NCBI GenBank assembly: GCA_947034885.2
Contig: OX344749.2
Span: forward strand, 23,327,501-23,391,500
From: Thuidium tamariscinum
Taxonomy: Eukaryota > Streptophyta > Bryopsida > Hypnales > Thuidiaceae
DNA: 64,000 bases
Reading direction: 5' to 3'
Numbering within the stretch: the first letter of the stretch is position 1; each line of letters opens with the position of its first letter. Below, one piece after another: positions 49,961-62,298 of this stretch. The notes under the pieces are model-generated. The model saw nothing but the letters and a program-made list of their open reading frames with translations, was not told where the DNA came from and ran no database searches. Both the position numbers and the translations under genes were made by a program.

Positions 49961-52900
49961 CATATTGTCAATCTAATAGCCATGAATGTTTTTTTTGCAT
50001 CAAAGAGTTTGACTTAAAATTCCATTTCAAATGCAATGAGCTAAAATCTCTTCTAAGTTCAAAACAATATCATTTAAGTACAAACAATAATTAGCTTTTT
50101 GCTTGGACCATTCAAAAAAGCCAGTACCTAGGGTATTCAAATCTTTAGTCAACTTTTTGTACTACAATTAACAAAGCAATTGTGGTGATTTAAACATGGA
50201 TTTATTGAGATTAACAATATAGAGACAAAATGCAAATGAAAGAGAGATGAAGGCGCTCAAAAACAAGATTTGGAGACTTAAGACTAAATAAAATTACAAT
50301 AGAAAGAGGCAGGACACGAGGCAACCAAGTAGGGGGACAAGAAGCTAGGAAGGAAGTAGGGCAAGGCAACTTTGGAAGGGCCCCACTACAACTTGCCATG
50401 TAAGCCCCACGAAAGCTCAACAAGGGGTACTTAACATCTCCTTGATGTCTTTGCATCTGTTGGATTTTTCAACATCAACTTAAGTAAAACAACCTATGAT
50501 ATGCAAAATGACTAGTTTTTCCTATTGGTATTGATGGAAAGTTTTTTTTCTTTAATATATAGATATGTGTGAAAAATGGGAAGAGCAATTGAAATTTTAT
50601 TTTTTCAAAAGTTATGAATTTGGTATGAATTTTTGAACTAACATGGCCCAATTGGCCCAAAATAGTCTCTTGAATACCCCCAAAGCAACAAAAAAATATA
50701 TCTATACTACCTATCTTACTCATATAAAGCAATCACAATATATTCTAATATGGTCACATTCAACAAGAAGGCATTGAATAGTCTCCTCTTGTAATGAATT
50801 TACATTGAAAAGATCAAAGTTCTTATTGCAATCACTAGTCACTTCATCACTACATTCATCAAAGACATTGATTGAGGCCACCAACTTAGTATAGTATAAA
50901 TATTATTTATTGAAAAGAATTTGTAAAAAGTTGATGCCAAATTGTAGAAAATTATTTCTTAGGTGTTTGTGCTAGATATGTGGTTAGCCTATTATAGATT
51001 GGTTTAATATGCCACTGTGACAACCATTTCTATGAAATTTATAATTGCAATAAAAGTTATAGATAAGCCCTCTTTAACCTCTTTCATATCCAATTTTCAA
51101 TCTTTTAATAAATACAGCAAATTATCAATAGCATCGTCATTTACTATGATGTGTTTTTATCAATTTTTGTATTAAATGTTTTCTTTTCAAAGATTGTTTG
51201 GCATATGAAAACAACAAAAGGATTGAATAACCAATTTTACAATTAAAATTAGTGGCAAAGTGAAGACAAAAGTAAAGTATCTTTAAACAAACAAAATTTT
51301 GTGCACACCCATTTTTTGCCAAGCATTGCCTCAATCAAACTGGCATTAATCAAGATCCAGGTGGTGTTATCCCAAATATTGATATATACAAATAATCACT
51401 TGGTTTCATAGTATAGGAGGAGGTTCAAAAATTTCTTAGGCTTTAAGAACTATTCTTATAAAAGTGCCATGAACAGTGCAGAGGAATGTGGAAATGGAAT
51501 TGATTGAAGAGAAAAAAAAAGTATGGTCTTTTGTGTATAGTTAATTTTTGAGTAGTCACGAGGTAAAATAAGTGACAAGAAAGTGTGCAAAATCAACCTT
51601 AATTGAAGTTTAATGCATAGTTAAGTGCACTTAATGGGATGTACAAAACTCTTTTTGAAAGTAGTTAGAGCATCCGCACTGCATCATAAGATATAACAGA
51701 AATTGGATATTTGGCTGGGTTGGGTGACAGTCAATACCCCACCACATGTAAGATAAGGCTCAAAACATGGTTGGGCACAATCAAATTTATTGAGCAAAAG
51801 TAGAAATGCTAAATTTTAGCTAGGGCCCAAAAGGGAGGTTGATTGCACTAGTAGAAAGCCCTGTTTTTTTGGACAAGGGCATGAACATGCGTTATGTTTA
51901 ATGAAACATCACACCTATCTATTGTGCATGTCTAGAGAAATCCGCCAAGTTCGACAAGCTAAAAACATAAGAAATTCAACTTGAACTAGGTCTGCTTTCA
52001 TGAGAACATTACCAAAAACAAGGTAAAACTTGAGACCAAACTGGCCTAAAATTACCTGACATGTCACTGCTACATGGGCACCACTTGTAAAGTGAATGCC
52101 ACGTCAGTACATTTGGGTCTACCCGTTCATGACGTGTACTCTGACGTCAACATAGTGGAGGTTTAGAATGGGCTGAACCGCTTGTTGCGCCTTACATTTT
52201 GTTGGACAATTTTTTGTTTTGGTCGATGTTTTTTTAGATACATTTGTTGTCTTACTTAACGTACATCCGATGTATTCCTTGACACCCAATATGCAATGGG
52301 TTTAAACTTTCATGCACTCTTACTTGTTTACATGACATGGGAGATGTGTCACACAACATTTTGGATGCCATGTATGAATGGAGCATTGACAAAGTGAGGT
52401 TATTTTCAACGGCAAGTGTGAGGGTGCCATGTGCTTCTCTGTGTCTCATACTTTCACATTTGCAGTGTTCTTTCTAGAATGGGAGAGTTTTCAAGACTTC
52501 AATTATGTCAACCATAACATAAAGTCATATTTATAATTAGAGCACCTTGTATTACTCTACAAAGTTTAGCACATTTCATACGATGTTTGAATTGTTTGTG
52601 AAATTCAACCGACATGCTGAATTATGGAAATATGTTCCAAATGCCGTCAAGCTTGACAGACATCAATTGGTTTCTGAGAACTAGCACATGTACATAAGGG
52701 CTTGTTTGCAGGGAGCATTTCACGGAACACCATTTGAAGCATAGAGCAGAAGTTCTTGATGATGTTGCTAACACATACAAGGGCTACCTCAAAGGTATGT
52801 CAGGATTACATGTAAGACCAAGTCACTGAAGTTTGCAACGGCGAGCACCATGTTACATTTGCACAATCTATAAGTTTATGAACTTATTCTTTTATAGAGC

Positions 52901-53863
52901 ATAACATATGTTACCTGAAACGTGCATCTCAGTTTCCAACAGTGTTTAAGTATATTGTACCACATTGCAGCTCGCAAAAATCATTGCGTGACATACCTTT
53001 TACAGCATGCCTTTGATATTTGGTTGCGTTCCTCAATTTCAACAGTATAAAGTAATACGAAGACAAGCTTTGAAGGATGTGGAACATGTTATAATGTCTA
53101 GCACTGTTATGTACAAAGTTGCCCAACAAAGTATGTATCTAGCATAGCATAAAGGGTACATGAAATATCAGGACACATTTGCTTAAAAGAAGAAGTGTCT
53201 TTCAATATATGGATTGTTCATAACATTGTCTAACATTGTGCATAGCCATGTGTTCCTATGCACGCTTCTCTGTTTTCCCTAGAGATTAATGTATGCTCGT
53301 ATATTCTGAAATGATTGGGCGAATGCTTTTTCTTACTCAAACTCAGAGAAGGTGAACTATACAATCCATTTTCATTCCAGAATGAATTGTAGCATTCTGA
53401 ATACAACACTGTTAAACAAGAAAGGCACTCGTAATCATAGTCCTTCGCTTAAGTCTTAACTAATAATTCGATTCAGAGCATCTCACTTCGATTGTGCAAA
53501 TCAATGCAAAGATTACCAAGAATGAACCTGCCTTGATCATAGCACATCATGTTGACCTCTACTGTTACCGTATAGTAGAATGCCAGCTACAAATGTGTAT
53601 TTCCTTTTCAAGACTACATGACAAGTTCACACCTTTTAGCTTTCCCTATTGAAGGTGAGCTCCGAGTATGAAGTCTTCAGTGATGGCATTCACGTTCTGG
53701 AAATGTTTGTGCTTCTGTGGTACTGCTTCATGGCGGAGTGAACATAGTCAACATACCGAAAGAGAAGAAAGAGGTACCTGCATACCGCAAGCATGGCACA
53801 GTCATCATGTAAGTCCTCATGCATGAAATGCAATGGAAAGTAGAAGAAATGGAATAGCATAAT
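49961..53863. other. AT-rich DNA without established genes
   Basis: Intergenic DNA, AT-rich to about 51650 and somewhat less so from 51650 to 53860. A possible orphan exon lies at 52714-52794 (AG acceptor, donor GTATGT; peptide EHFTEHHLKHRAEVLDDVAN), too short to assign. Nothing else gene-like was recognised. Confidence 0.4.
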
Positions 53864-54113
53864 ATGAAGTGCAGCTGCCCGGATTTTCGCAGGGATAAAA
53901 AAACAATTTTTGTCAATTCAAATGCTTTTATCTTGCAATCTACACGGTGGAAATTTCTGAAATTTTTTCCACATGTTTACAAACCACCTTACTACAAGAT
54001 CCTACGGTTACATGAGTCAAAAATGTGTTTTAAAAAAAAATTGCACTTGTATTAGGAATGGCAGTTTTGGAGCATTTTTGGTGAAAACATAGCCAAAAAC
54101 CTTTAGGGGTTAA
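53864..54113 (+). mobile_element. TTAA-family element, right-end fragment
   Basis: From GAAGTGCAGCTGCCCGGATT at 53864 to CTTTAGGGGTTAA ending at 54113, nearly identical to the last 250 bp of copy 1 (7097-7346). The left two-thirds are missing. The high identity points to a relatively recent copy that was truncated on or after insertion. Confidence 0.8.
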
Positions 54114-54805
54114 GTTACTAATTTTTGAAGGCATGCAGAGGCATTGCCTTTTTATGCCAATTGTAGGCAGCTCAGTTTTCACATTGAAATTGAACTAAAT
54201 GTGCAGTAAAGCTCCTCATGAAATCATTGGTACAAAATTCAAATATTATAATTTTATATTATTTAGAGTAGGGAGAGTAGCGAACCTATTCTTGTGTGTG
54301 CGTACCAGGGCATTTTCTTTCTTTTTGGTGCCAGATTGCACTAGAAAAAAAATTGGCTTAAAAATGGCAATAAATTGTGAAGTTTTTTGTCAGAAAATTT
54401 TATATCAATAAAAAAATCTTGGATGAAATCACCAAGTTGTGCATAAAAAAAGAATTATAAACATGTGATATGCACTAATGTGATATTTTCTATCAAATAT
54501 GTGGATGAATGTTGAAATTTGGAGCACCACTATAACATTCTATATTGCCACTTTGGCACTTCATAAAAATGAAAAAGGTTGGTGCATACCTATTTGGGCC
54601 AAGTTATAAAACTTTTGCACTTCTAAGAGTAAGCTAGAACTCAAGTGATTGAAATTCCAATACTCTAATAATAGTATTTAGTGATGGCAACACTATTTAT
54701 GAAGCACAATACTAAATGTCAACAATCCTGTTAATGTTACCTATAGTAAATGTCAATATATATCATTTGTCAACTACTGGATATAATTATTTTACAAGAT
54801 TATCT
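54114..54805. other. AT-rich spacer with a decayed inverted-repeat element end
   Basis: No gene is seen. At 54665-54780 the text TATTTAGTGATGGCAACACT matches, with substitutions, the left end of the element at 39707-40358. Confidence 0.45.
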
Positions 54806-55189
54806 TTAGACCCTTAGGTTCCTTGACTATGTTTATTCCAAAAGCAATCAAGAACTACTGTTTTTAATACCAATACCAAATATTCTTAAGAAAGCATTTT
54901 TTGAGATTTGTAACTATAGGATCTTGTAGAAAATTGGTTTGAAAACATGAAAAAAAAACTTTCAAAGTTTTTTCACTATGTAGATTGTTAGATATTAGCA
55001 TTTGAATGCTCAAAAATAATTTTTTTCACCTTGTAGAAAATAGGGTAGCAGCTCTTCAACAAGTGACAATCGGGGCTTTTTTTTTGGCTTTGTGAGGCCA
55101 ATTTGCACTGAAGCTTGGGCCCTGGCGAAAGTGCTATACAACTTTTTGTCAGAAAACACTGCTTGTTTCGTCACGTGAGCAACCTTGCA

Positions 55190-55400
55190 GGGCTGCCAGG
55201 TGCCAGGGTGGCGATGTTATGGCCTTGGGAGGAGTGTTAAATCGCCACCTTCCCTTCCCATAATCGCCACTTTCTTTTTCGTAATCGCCATAACGCGCAG
55301 TTGATCTTCGAGCTTAACTCCGGCGCTACCACTCCTCTCGCCACAGTTTCTCCCGCCGTTGCTTCATTGTCGCCACTCCCAGCTTTGATGGAAACTGTAC
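55190..55400. promoter_or_regulatory. Left subterminal CGCCA motif cluster of the hAT element
   Basis: ATCGCCA or its complement recurs at least five times here (for example ATCGCCACC, ATCGCCACT, ATCGCCATA, TGGCGAT, TCGCCACTC). A matching cluster lies at 61330-61560. hAT transposases bind short subterminal repeats, so these are candidate binding sites; that role is inferred. Confidence 0.5.
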
Positions 55401-55814
55401 CATCGCCAAGTACCTGGCTTCAGTGTAGCTAGGGTTTGCTAGGGTTTTGCGAGGTGGTGGCCACGGTTTTGCGAGGTGAAGGCGAGGGTTTTGTGAGGTG
55501 GAGGTACGGGTTTCAGCTCTGGAATTATTGTGTCAAGATCAGTCATCGCTCCTCATCGTGGTGCACCTCTATCCATTAATTTTTTGGCTGATAAATACTG
55601 TAGTTTCTTGAAATGGTGGCCCTGAAACTTTACTTCGCTTTCTTTCAAACCATGCATGTTAAATTGAAGATTGCCTTCGGTGATTATCATGACAATCAGT
55701 GCTTAGCTTTAGGTGTTGCACCATTTTTGAAATTGCACTGTATCTTTGCACTTGTCATTGGGGTTTTAGAATTGGTGTGTCGTAATTCTATTCTTGTTGT
55801 GACGTGTGTGTGAG

Positions 55815-58800
55815 ATGGAGTCTGCTGGCGAGGGGTCCGGAGACAATGTTGTGGGGAAGGCTGTGCGTGCAAAGGCTATTGCAAATGCAGTGAAGAAGAA
55901 AGATGAGAGGGCAGCTCGGGAGGCTCTTGAAGTGGCTCGCGTGGAGATGAAGAGGAAGGGGAAGGAGATTAACTTGCAAAGGGCAGAGGAGCGAAAGCGA
56001 ACGATGAAATCGTACTTCCATTCAAGTCGTGGGATTGGATCGGGGGTGCCTCTCGCTCTCGTATTGGATGGTTCGATGCCTGACGTCCCCGGAGCAGAAC
56101 CTCAGTCGGAAGAAGAATACTCCAGCGATTTCGACGGGGTTGACCGAATTGAGCACTTGACAAGCGGCTGCCGAAATTCATCACAATCTGTGGATATTGC
56201 GAAGACTCCGAGATCATCATCAGGATCCGGGGATACAATTGTCTTGAGTGCCAAATCGCCGTTAATCCATATTTCGGAGGATTCTGAAGATGTAGGTGAA
56301 GCGAAGTTGGACAAAGTTGGTGACGCATCAAAGGGGTCCGACAACTCCGATTTCGATTCTCCACCACGAAAGAGAGGCGTTGCAGTTCGGACGAGGTCTG
56401 AGTTGGAGCGATCCAAGGTCCAGAAGAGATACGATCGGCATCGAAAATTTCAAACTCTCTGGGCTACGAAGCTCCCTTGGGCTGAAGGAATCATGGCATC
56501 AGACGGCATTCTACACATGGTCAAGTGCAAAGTCTGTTCTACTGTTGATAGAAAGCCTTGCATCATGGCTCCAAAATCTGATACACTTTTCAAACATGAC
56601 GGCAAACGAATTGCGAAGAAGGATTTGCCACAGCACAAGGTCAAAGCAGGAGAGAGCTACATTGCAACTCAATGTAAGCATCGTAAAAATTTGCGGTTGT
56701 ACGTAGCAAAGCCACCGCCCACTGTGTTGGAGCAAGTGAATCATTGCACGTCGCTGGAGGCTAGAAAGAAGAAAGTGTAGTTCGCAACATTATTTCAGTT
56801 GCTTTTTCAAGGTCAACCGATGGTGGAGTTCGAGGCTAGACAAGCCTTGTACAAGTTTTTGGAGGTTCCCGATTTGCCATCAACCCACTGGTGTGACAAT
56901 TCGGGGTGGGTCATGGCAACATACATGTATAAACAGATCATGCAGGAGACACGCAGGCTAATTGGTGCTGCGAGATATTTGGCAGTCATAGTCGATGAGG
57001 TTACTGCAATGGACAATAGTAGTTTTCTGTCCGTTCATGCTTATATTGTTCAAGATTGGGTAAGGATTCCGTTGCTTATTTCCTTACAACGGGTTGAGTG
57101 TAGTCCAACAGTTGAGAATCTCACTGCTTTGATTGTGGGGTCTGTGAGAGTTGGTGCTGGACTGAATGCAGAGGGCGTAGTATACAAGTTGCTCAGCTTC
57201 GGAGCTGACGGTGCGTCTACGCTTCAAAGAACTCGAACAGGGGTTACGGTTCAAATTAAAGAGAAACATACCCCCAATGTTATCAGGGTGCATTGTATGG
57301 CACATCGTTGTAACTTGGCATTCAAGGCCTTGTCTGATCTTGCAATATTTAGTGAGATAGAGAAACTGTTGTCTGTCAGCTACGCATACTTCTGCAAGAG
57401 CCCGAAGCGATTTATTGAATTCCGCCAATTGGCCGAATTAACAGAGATGAAGGGACTCAAGATGCTTCGTAATGTACAGACAAGGTGGGTGAGTTTAATC
57501 GAGCCCTTGCGGCGCCTCCTGTCTGAATATCGCACGCTCATTTACAAAATGACGGCAGATCTTCACGAAAACAACAAAGTTGAGGTATGTTTCGGTCGAT
57601 CATCTCCAATAGTGTCTGCATGATGAAGCGTCAATCATCATTTTGACCTTAGAGTATTAAAACAAGGTTCTCATGTCTTACTTAGTAATTTATCTAATTT
57701 AGTTACAAAGTTCCAATTCACTTACGAAGTTCTGATTTCATCATTCCTGTAACATGCTGCACTTAATTGCATGTATTGTATATGTACTGATGCACTTACT
57801 AACTAGTCGTTCTTGATTGTGTGCAAGCTTGTCTCGTACTTTTGCTTGACCCGTTTACTTTGCTTGGAATGTGTGCATTGTTGCCCCTTTTAGAAGCAAT
57901 CGACACACTGATCAATTTTGCACAAAAAAGAGACGTGTACGTCTGTGACTTCGTGGCTACAGTGAATATTTGCCAAGGAGCACTACACCGCATGTACGAA
58001 GATAAAGACACAGCCTTCACCTCAGATGAGTTTTGGAGCTTCAATAATCTACTTGACTGTAGCCACCAGCAAATCCACATTAAGTGGATTACAGATTTGA
58101 ACGACAACTCTACGCTATCTTTTGTTTGTTATGGTGAGCTAATCCCTGCCGAACACAAAGGAGCTCCAGTTGACCGCAAAGTTTGGGCCGTTCTGCTAGC
58201 CAAAGTGAAGGCGGAGTGTACTAGTACGTTCTCTTCCTCTCATTTCACTGCCTCAATATTGCAAGTTTTCATGTGTGTGGGATGTTGACATTGATGTTGC
58301 AGATTGTAATTCCTTTTCTATGAAACCACTAAGTTCTTGAATAAACTTCTCACTACGTAATATATTTGATCGCAGGTGCAGCAACGATGTTGATTGGAGA
58401 ACTAGATAATCGATTCCCTGCCCAACAAGTTATGAATGCATTGGGCATTTTATATCCCCAATATTGGTGCATGCCAACTGCAGACGAGATGTTCGACAGT
58501 CACCTGCGCATTTTGATGGACACGTATGGACATGGGAAGGTTCTTGGGGAGGGTGACCACAAGCGCTTGATTCCTCCTGTGATTGATCGTGAGGCTCTCA
58601 TCACACAGCGTGCTCTCTTCAAAACATGCATGAAAAGCAATTCTCGAGCTGCTATGCTCCCCCCTTTCGACATAAATCCGTTGACGAAAGTCTGGAGAGT
58701 ACTCAACAGCAACCATAACTTGACTCAAAATTTCGGGGAGTTCGTGAAGCTTGCTGAAATTGCTGTTGTCCATGTTCTGGGTTCGGTGGAAGATGAACGC

Positions 58801-58980
58801 CTATTCTCCACCCTTGGATTTCTTAAATCGAAGCTGCGCAACAATTTGGAGGAACATATTCAAGTCGTACTAGGGATGTTCTCCCAACGTGTTTATACCT
58901 TGGAGAACTTTCCTTACCAGCAAGTTTTCGATGACTGGTTTGTGGCAGGAGGTCGAGGTAGATATTTGTCCAGCACTTAA
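55815..58980 (+). pseudogene. hAT transposase gene (zinc-finger 862-like type), broken
   Basis: The exons appear to be 55815-57584 (or to 57588), about 57828-58223, and 58376-58980. The first exon keeps one frame across an in-frame TAG at 56778-56780: coding-like sequence ends LEARKKKV and resumes FATLFQLLFQGQPMVEFEA in the same frame, so a nonsense change (plausibly CAG to TAG) is the simplest reading. N-terminal part: acidic/Ser-rich, then a Cys-containing region (KCKVCSTVD) that may be a BED-type finger. The middle part contains VIVDEVTAMDNSSF and HCMAHRCNLAFKAL, typical of hAT catalytic cores. The C-terminus VHVLGSVEDERLFSTLGFLK is the hAT dimerisation domain. The donor/acceptor phase at the first intron is uncertain. 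Confidence 0.75.
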
Positions 58981-59730
58981 TTAGTTGTAGGACTTCTGAT
59001 AGAAAAAGTGAGGGGTCATAGTACAGGTAACTACAACCTTTAGTTGGCACTAATATTTTCCTGAGTTTAGCTCTAGATGTTCATTAAGATTCATTTTGTT
59101 CTTGAATCTGATCGAGTTGTTGTCTTCGGTTATGAACTTCAATGACACGGACTAATATTATTAAGTCCAATTCACTGTTATTACTGATTGCGTTGGTATA
59201 TCAGACTCATGCAGATTAGCTTCGAAGCAGTACCGCTTACATGTGAGAAGGTTGCTCTTCTTGTTACAGACCTCTTTATATTTAATTTCAGTTTGAAGCA
59301 CTAGTGCGTCGATAGGTTTTAACATCTGTGCAGGTACATCTCATCGTCCATGGAAGCAGTGTCGTATACAGGTGATGTGATCATGATTTCCTGATCAACT
59401 TGTCCTGTGAAGTAATTGGTGATCAAGCCTTTTAAAGGTACTTTGGCTTAGAAGCTGTCACTTTTTCTTGCTTGAGTTTTACTAACTGCGCTACATGTTT
59501 ACAGATAATGAGTGCTGTTTTGAATGACTAGGATGCGCACGGTTTGTGTTGAGATTTTCAACTGAATGTGTGGACAGATTGAGATGCAAAAGGGGTGGTG
59601 AGAAAGTCTTTTTAAAATAATTGAACCTCGCTTGTTTCTGAAGAAGCGAATCTTACTGATTGATGTTCGTTGAAAGTACTTTGGTATATATTAGTCTTGT
59701 TCTCCACTCTACTGTATTTCCATTTTCCAG

Positions 59731-59960
59731 GTTGATTCTCTTATGTCAGCAGCAGCGTCTGTTGTATGCAACTCCACGAGAACTCCATGAAAGTATAACC
59801 GTAGTTTCAGTTGAAGGAACTCGAGCGACGAGTGGACTTCACGATCTAGAAAAGATATTGAACAATCTTCCGCAGCGTCGGCATGGAGCGGAATCCCGGG
59901 AAAACTGGGGGGTTGACTCATTTCGTCAACCGTGGGATCGTCAATTTGAAAAGATTTGAG
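59731..59960 (+). pseudogene. Possible captured exon inside the hAT element
   Basis: Following a TTTTCCAG acceptor, a frame of about 75 codons reads through YATPRELHESITVVSVEGTR and QRRHGAESRENWGVD to a TGA. Base composition is exon-like. The family was not recognised; it may belong with the next two fragments or be untranslated hAT sequence. Confidence 0.3.
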
Positions 59961-60120
59961 AATAGGTGCACAACATTTATAGAACAGATTCAGTGTGGTA
60001 CGTTTGAAATCCCAGAATTTTCACAGCTATGAGACCGGTTGTTTAATTCCCATATAGTTGTGAAATGCATCTTTGTTACGATTGGTTAATTTTCACGCCA
60101 GGTCCATTATATTAATTCAG

Positions 60121-60623
60121 TGCACTTAATGTGTGACCAGTTCCTCCGGGAGTACTCCTTGAAGGTTGCTGATCTCATGAGCCACAAGCACCAAGATGGA
60201 GTGCAATCGGTTGGATGGAAAGCCGATTTCAATCTGGTAGCAGATTCGGTATGTATCAACAAATCTGCTCTAAGAAAATTACTTGGCATTAACGTGACAC
60301 ACTTCTTTCAATTGCTGTATTGACCCATTTTGCTAGATTATGCACTATGCTAGACTATAATACTGAGAATCAACAAACTAAGAATTAGGAATTGTGAAAA
60401 TAATTCAACCTGCTTAACTTACCTCAAGTTCAAGTCCTTCAACTGATGGGCGTCCTAATCAGTGGCAAAAAATGTGACTCTGCAGAATATGTATGCCCAG
60501 CTCTTACCGTTGGCACTCCCAGCTCCGCCGACTGCAGCGACAGCTGGGCCATTTGATCCGTATGCAGGGTTGCCCACTTATGGTATGTTGCAGACGATTG
60601 GCAGCACATCACCAGCTTACTGA
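60121..60623 (+). pseudogene. Two captured terminal exons of an unrecognised gene
   Basis: Exon 60121-60248 (acceptor TTAATTCAG, donor GTATGTATC) encodes CDQFLREYSLKVADLMSHKH and DGVQSVGWKADFNLVADS. In phase, exon 60486-60623 encodes NMYAQLLPLALPAPPTAATA, GPFDPYAGLPTYG and a stop. The two join without a frame change, so they are probably the last exons of one host gene. I could not name the family. Both lie between the hAT transposase stop and the right hAT terminus. Confidence 0.45.
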
Positions 60624-60819
60624 AACTCATGTTTTTTCTTCATCTTATTTAGAAACGTGGTTTCTTACGTACCATCTGCCTGGCTGTTCAGATTCTCTTC
60701 TTATTCGGAATGGCTTCTTGAGGATGTTTATTCCAGACTAGCCCGACTATTGATAATCCTGAAGTGCTCTTGATTTTGTATGAACTTTGTTGTTTAACAA
60801 AAAATTTTGCTTGTCTCAG

Positions 60820-61145
60820 GAGCCAATCTTTTTGTATTTGGTGGGCCAAGATCAAGGAAGCTGTAACTGCTGTTCATCTAAAGCAGCCAATGAATTGCAG
60901 TTTGGAAGAGCTGTATTGGGTTGTGGAGGATCTTTGCCTTCACAAGATGGTAGGAAATTTGTACAGAAGATTGCAGTAGGAATGTGAAAGTCACATCTCA
61001 GCAAAGCTGAAAGATCTTTTGGGGCATTGTCTTGACGCTATGGTGTTTCTGTCTCATGTGGAAACTTGCTGGCAAGACCATTGCGACCAAATGCTTGTTA
61101 TCTGTAGCATTGCGCTCTATCTGGATCGTACCTATATATGTTATT
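60820..61145 (+). pseudogene. Cullin-4-like gene fragment with in-frame stop
   Basis: After an acceptor CTTGTCTCAG, the frame reads WAKIKEAVTAVHLKQPMNCS, LEELYWVVEDLCLHKM and GNLYRRLQ, then TAG (60977-60979), and continues in frame ECESHISAKLKDLLGH, VETCWQDHCDQMLVICSIAL and YLDRTYI. This order matches the N-terminal helical (adaptor-binding) part of plant CUL4, the scaffold of CRL4 ubiquitin ligases. Only about 107 codons are present, and they run into a short AT-rich tandem repeat (TTATTCAAAACTCTTATCTA units). It is a dead fragment carried inside the hAT element. Confidence 0.75.
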
Positions 61146-61329
61146 CAAAACTCTTATCTATGTTATTCAAAACTCTTATCTATGTTATTAACCTTTGTTA
61201 ATATCTATATCTTAAGGTATTCACTTCTCTCAAAACTTCAGTAACTTTACCATCGGAGGGTGTGGGAGGGTGCAGGTCCGAGTCTTCCAATAAAAAATAA
61301 CGTGAATGATTAACGTCATATCATGGGAA

Positions 61330-61560
61330 AACACTGATAATTTCGCCAATTGGACCCTCTTCCACCCTTCCATTTCGCCCATGAATGGAAAAATGAGTGC
61401 TGGTAGTCGCCATGGTAGCCTCCCTCCCTAAATAGTGATAGCCTAAATGAATCTGAGCACAGTAATGCATTCGCCTAAATTTGCACCGCATGTTTCGAAC
61501 CATCGCCAGCCTCGAACTTGAGACTTTACATAAACATCGCCATGCCAGCCTCTACTGCGA
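61330..61560. promoter_or_regulatory. Right subterminal CGCCA motif cluster of the hAT element
   Basis: Contains TTCGCCAAT, TTCGCCCAT, GTCGCCATG, TTCGCCTAA, ATCGCCAGC and ATCGCCATG within 230 bp of the right terminus, mirroring the left cluster. Candidate transposase-binding sites by inference. Confidence 0.5.
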
Positions 61561-62298
61561 AAAAGATATAGCCTTTTCTTTCATTTCCAAAATGTGAAAA
61601 AAAAAGCCCTGGTGACAATCATATCAAAAATGGTTCAAAATGGTTGTGCTTCTTTGGATCAAATTTTGGGACCAAGTACTTGCCTTAAAAGTTTCAAATC
61701 ATTGGAAATTGTACAATATATAGGAAAACGATAGTTAGTAGAAGGAAGTAGTAAATGATCTAAAATACAAAATTGTTAAGAATTTCTTTAAGGAATTGAA
61801 AAATGACAATTCCAATGGTTTCAATGTTTTAGTAGATAATTTACATGCCATGATTTGATTTGATTTTGAAAAATATTGAAAGTTGAGTAAAATAAAGGAC
61901 TTCAAACTTTATTTTAGAGTAGAAATTCCATAACCGTGTGCAAACAAAAACTCCTCATAACTTTTGACTCATTGATCAAAATGAAATGAATTGAAGTTTT
62001 CCACACAAATATAAATGAAGGAAATAAATTTTAAATTTTAATTTTTGAAAAAAGTTTTTTTTTCCAATCTACCTAAATAGCCCGGTTACGAATAAAAGTA
62101 ACATATTAGGCCATAACTTCCCACATAACTTTTGATGTGTATTTCCACATGTCCTAAATTTTAGTGCATTTGAAAGATGTCCCTCCTCCCCACCTTGTAT
62201 TAAAATTTAGACACAAATTATGGAAATCTCTAGTCACATATACTTGCCTAAAATTGTTATGTTGCTAAATTTAGGAAGTTAGTCCTTTAATGGGTAGT

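Larger units (their letters stand above)
55071..61611 (+). mobile_element. 6.54-kb hAT transposon with captured gene fragments
   Basis: The 8-bp duplication GTGACAAT flanks it (55063-55070 and 61612-61619). Ends are CGGGGCTTTTTTTTT and the complement of CAGGGCTTTTTTTTT, hAT-type C(A/G)GGG termini. A hAT transposase gene occupies 55815-58980, and 58981-61611 holds apparent host gene fragments. Both subterminal zones contain clustered CGCCA motifs. The insertion lies cleanly inside a TTAA-family element whose two halves rejoin without loss. Confidence 0.88.
54806..62298 (-). mobile_element. TTAA-family element split by a hAT transposon
   Basis: The left part 54806-55070 aligns to the reverse complement of the right end of copy 1 (TAGGATCTTGTAG, GCAGCTCTTCAACAAGTGAC). 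The right part 61620-62298 continues exactly where it stops and ends AGTCCTTTAATGGG near 62298, a decayed terminus. Joined length is about 950 bp, the family size. Confidence 0.85.

Noticed and set aside
51850-51880. CACTAGTAGAAAGCCCTG as a possible CACTA left end
   Set aside because: No inverted partner or 3-bp duplication was found nearby.
52714-52794. Short exon-like stretch with AG acceptor and GTATGT donor
   Set aside because: It is only about 27 codons with no neighbouring exons or recognisable family; kept as a remark in the intergenic entry, not as a gene.
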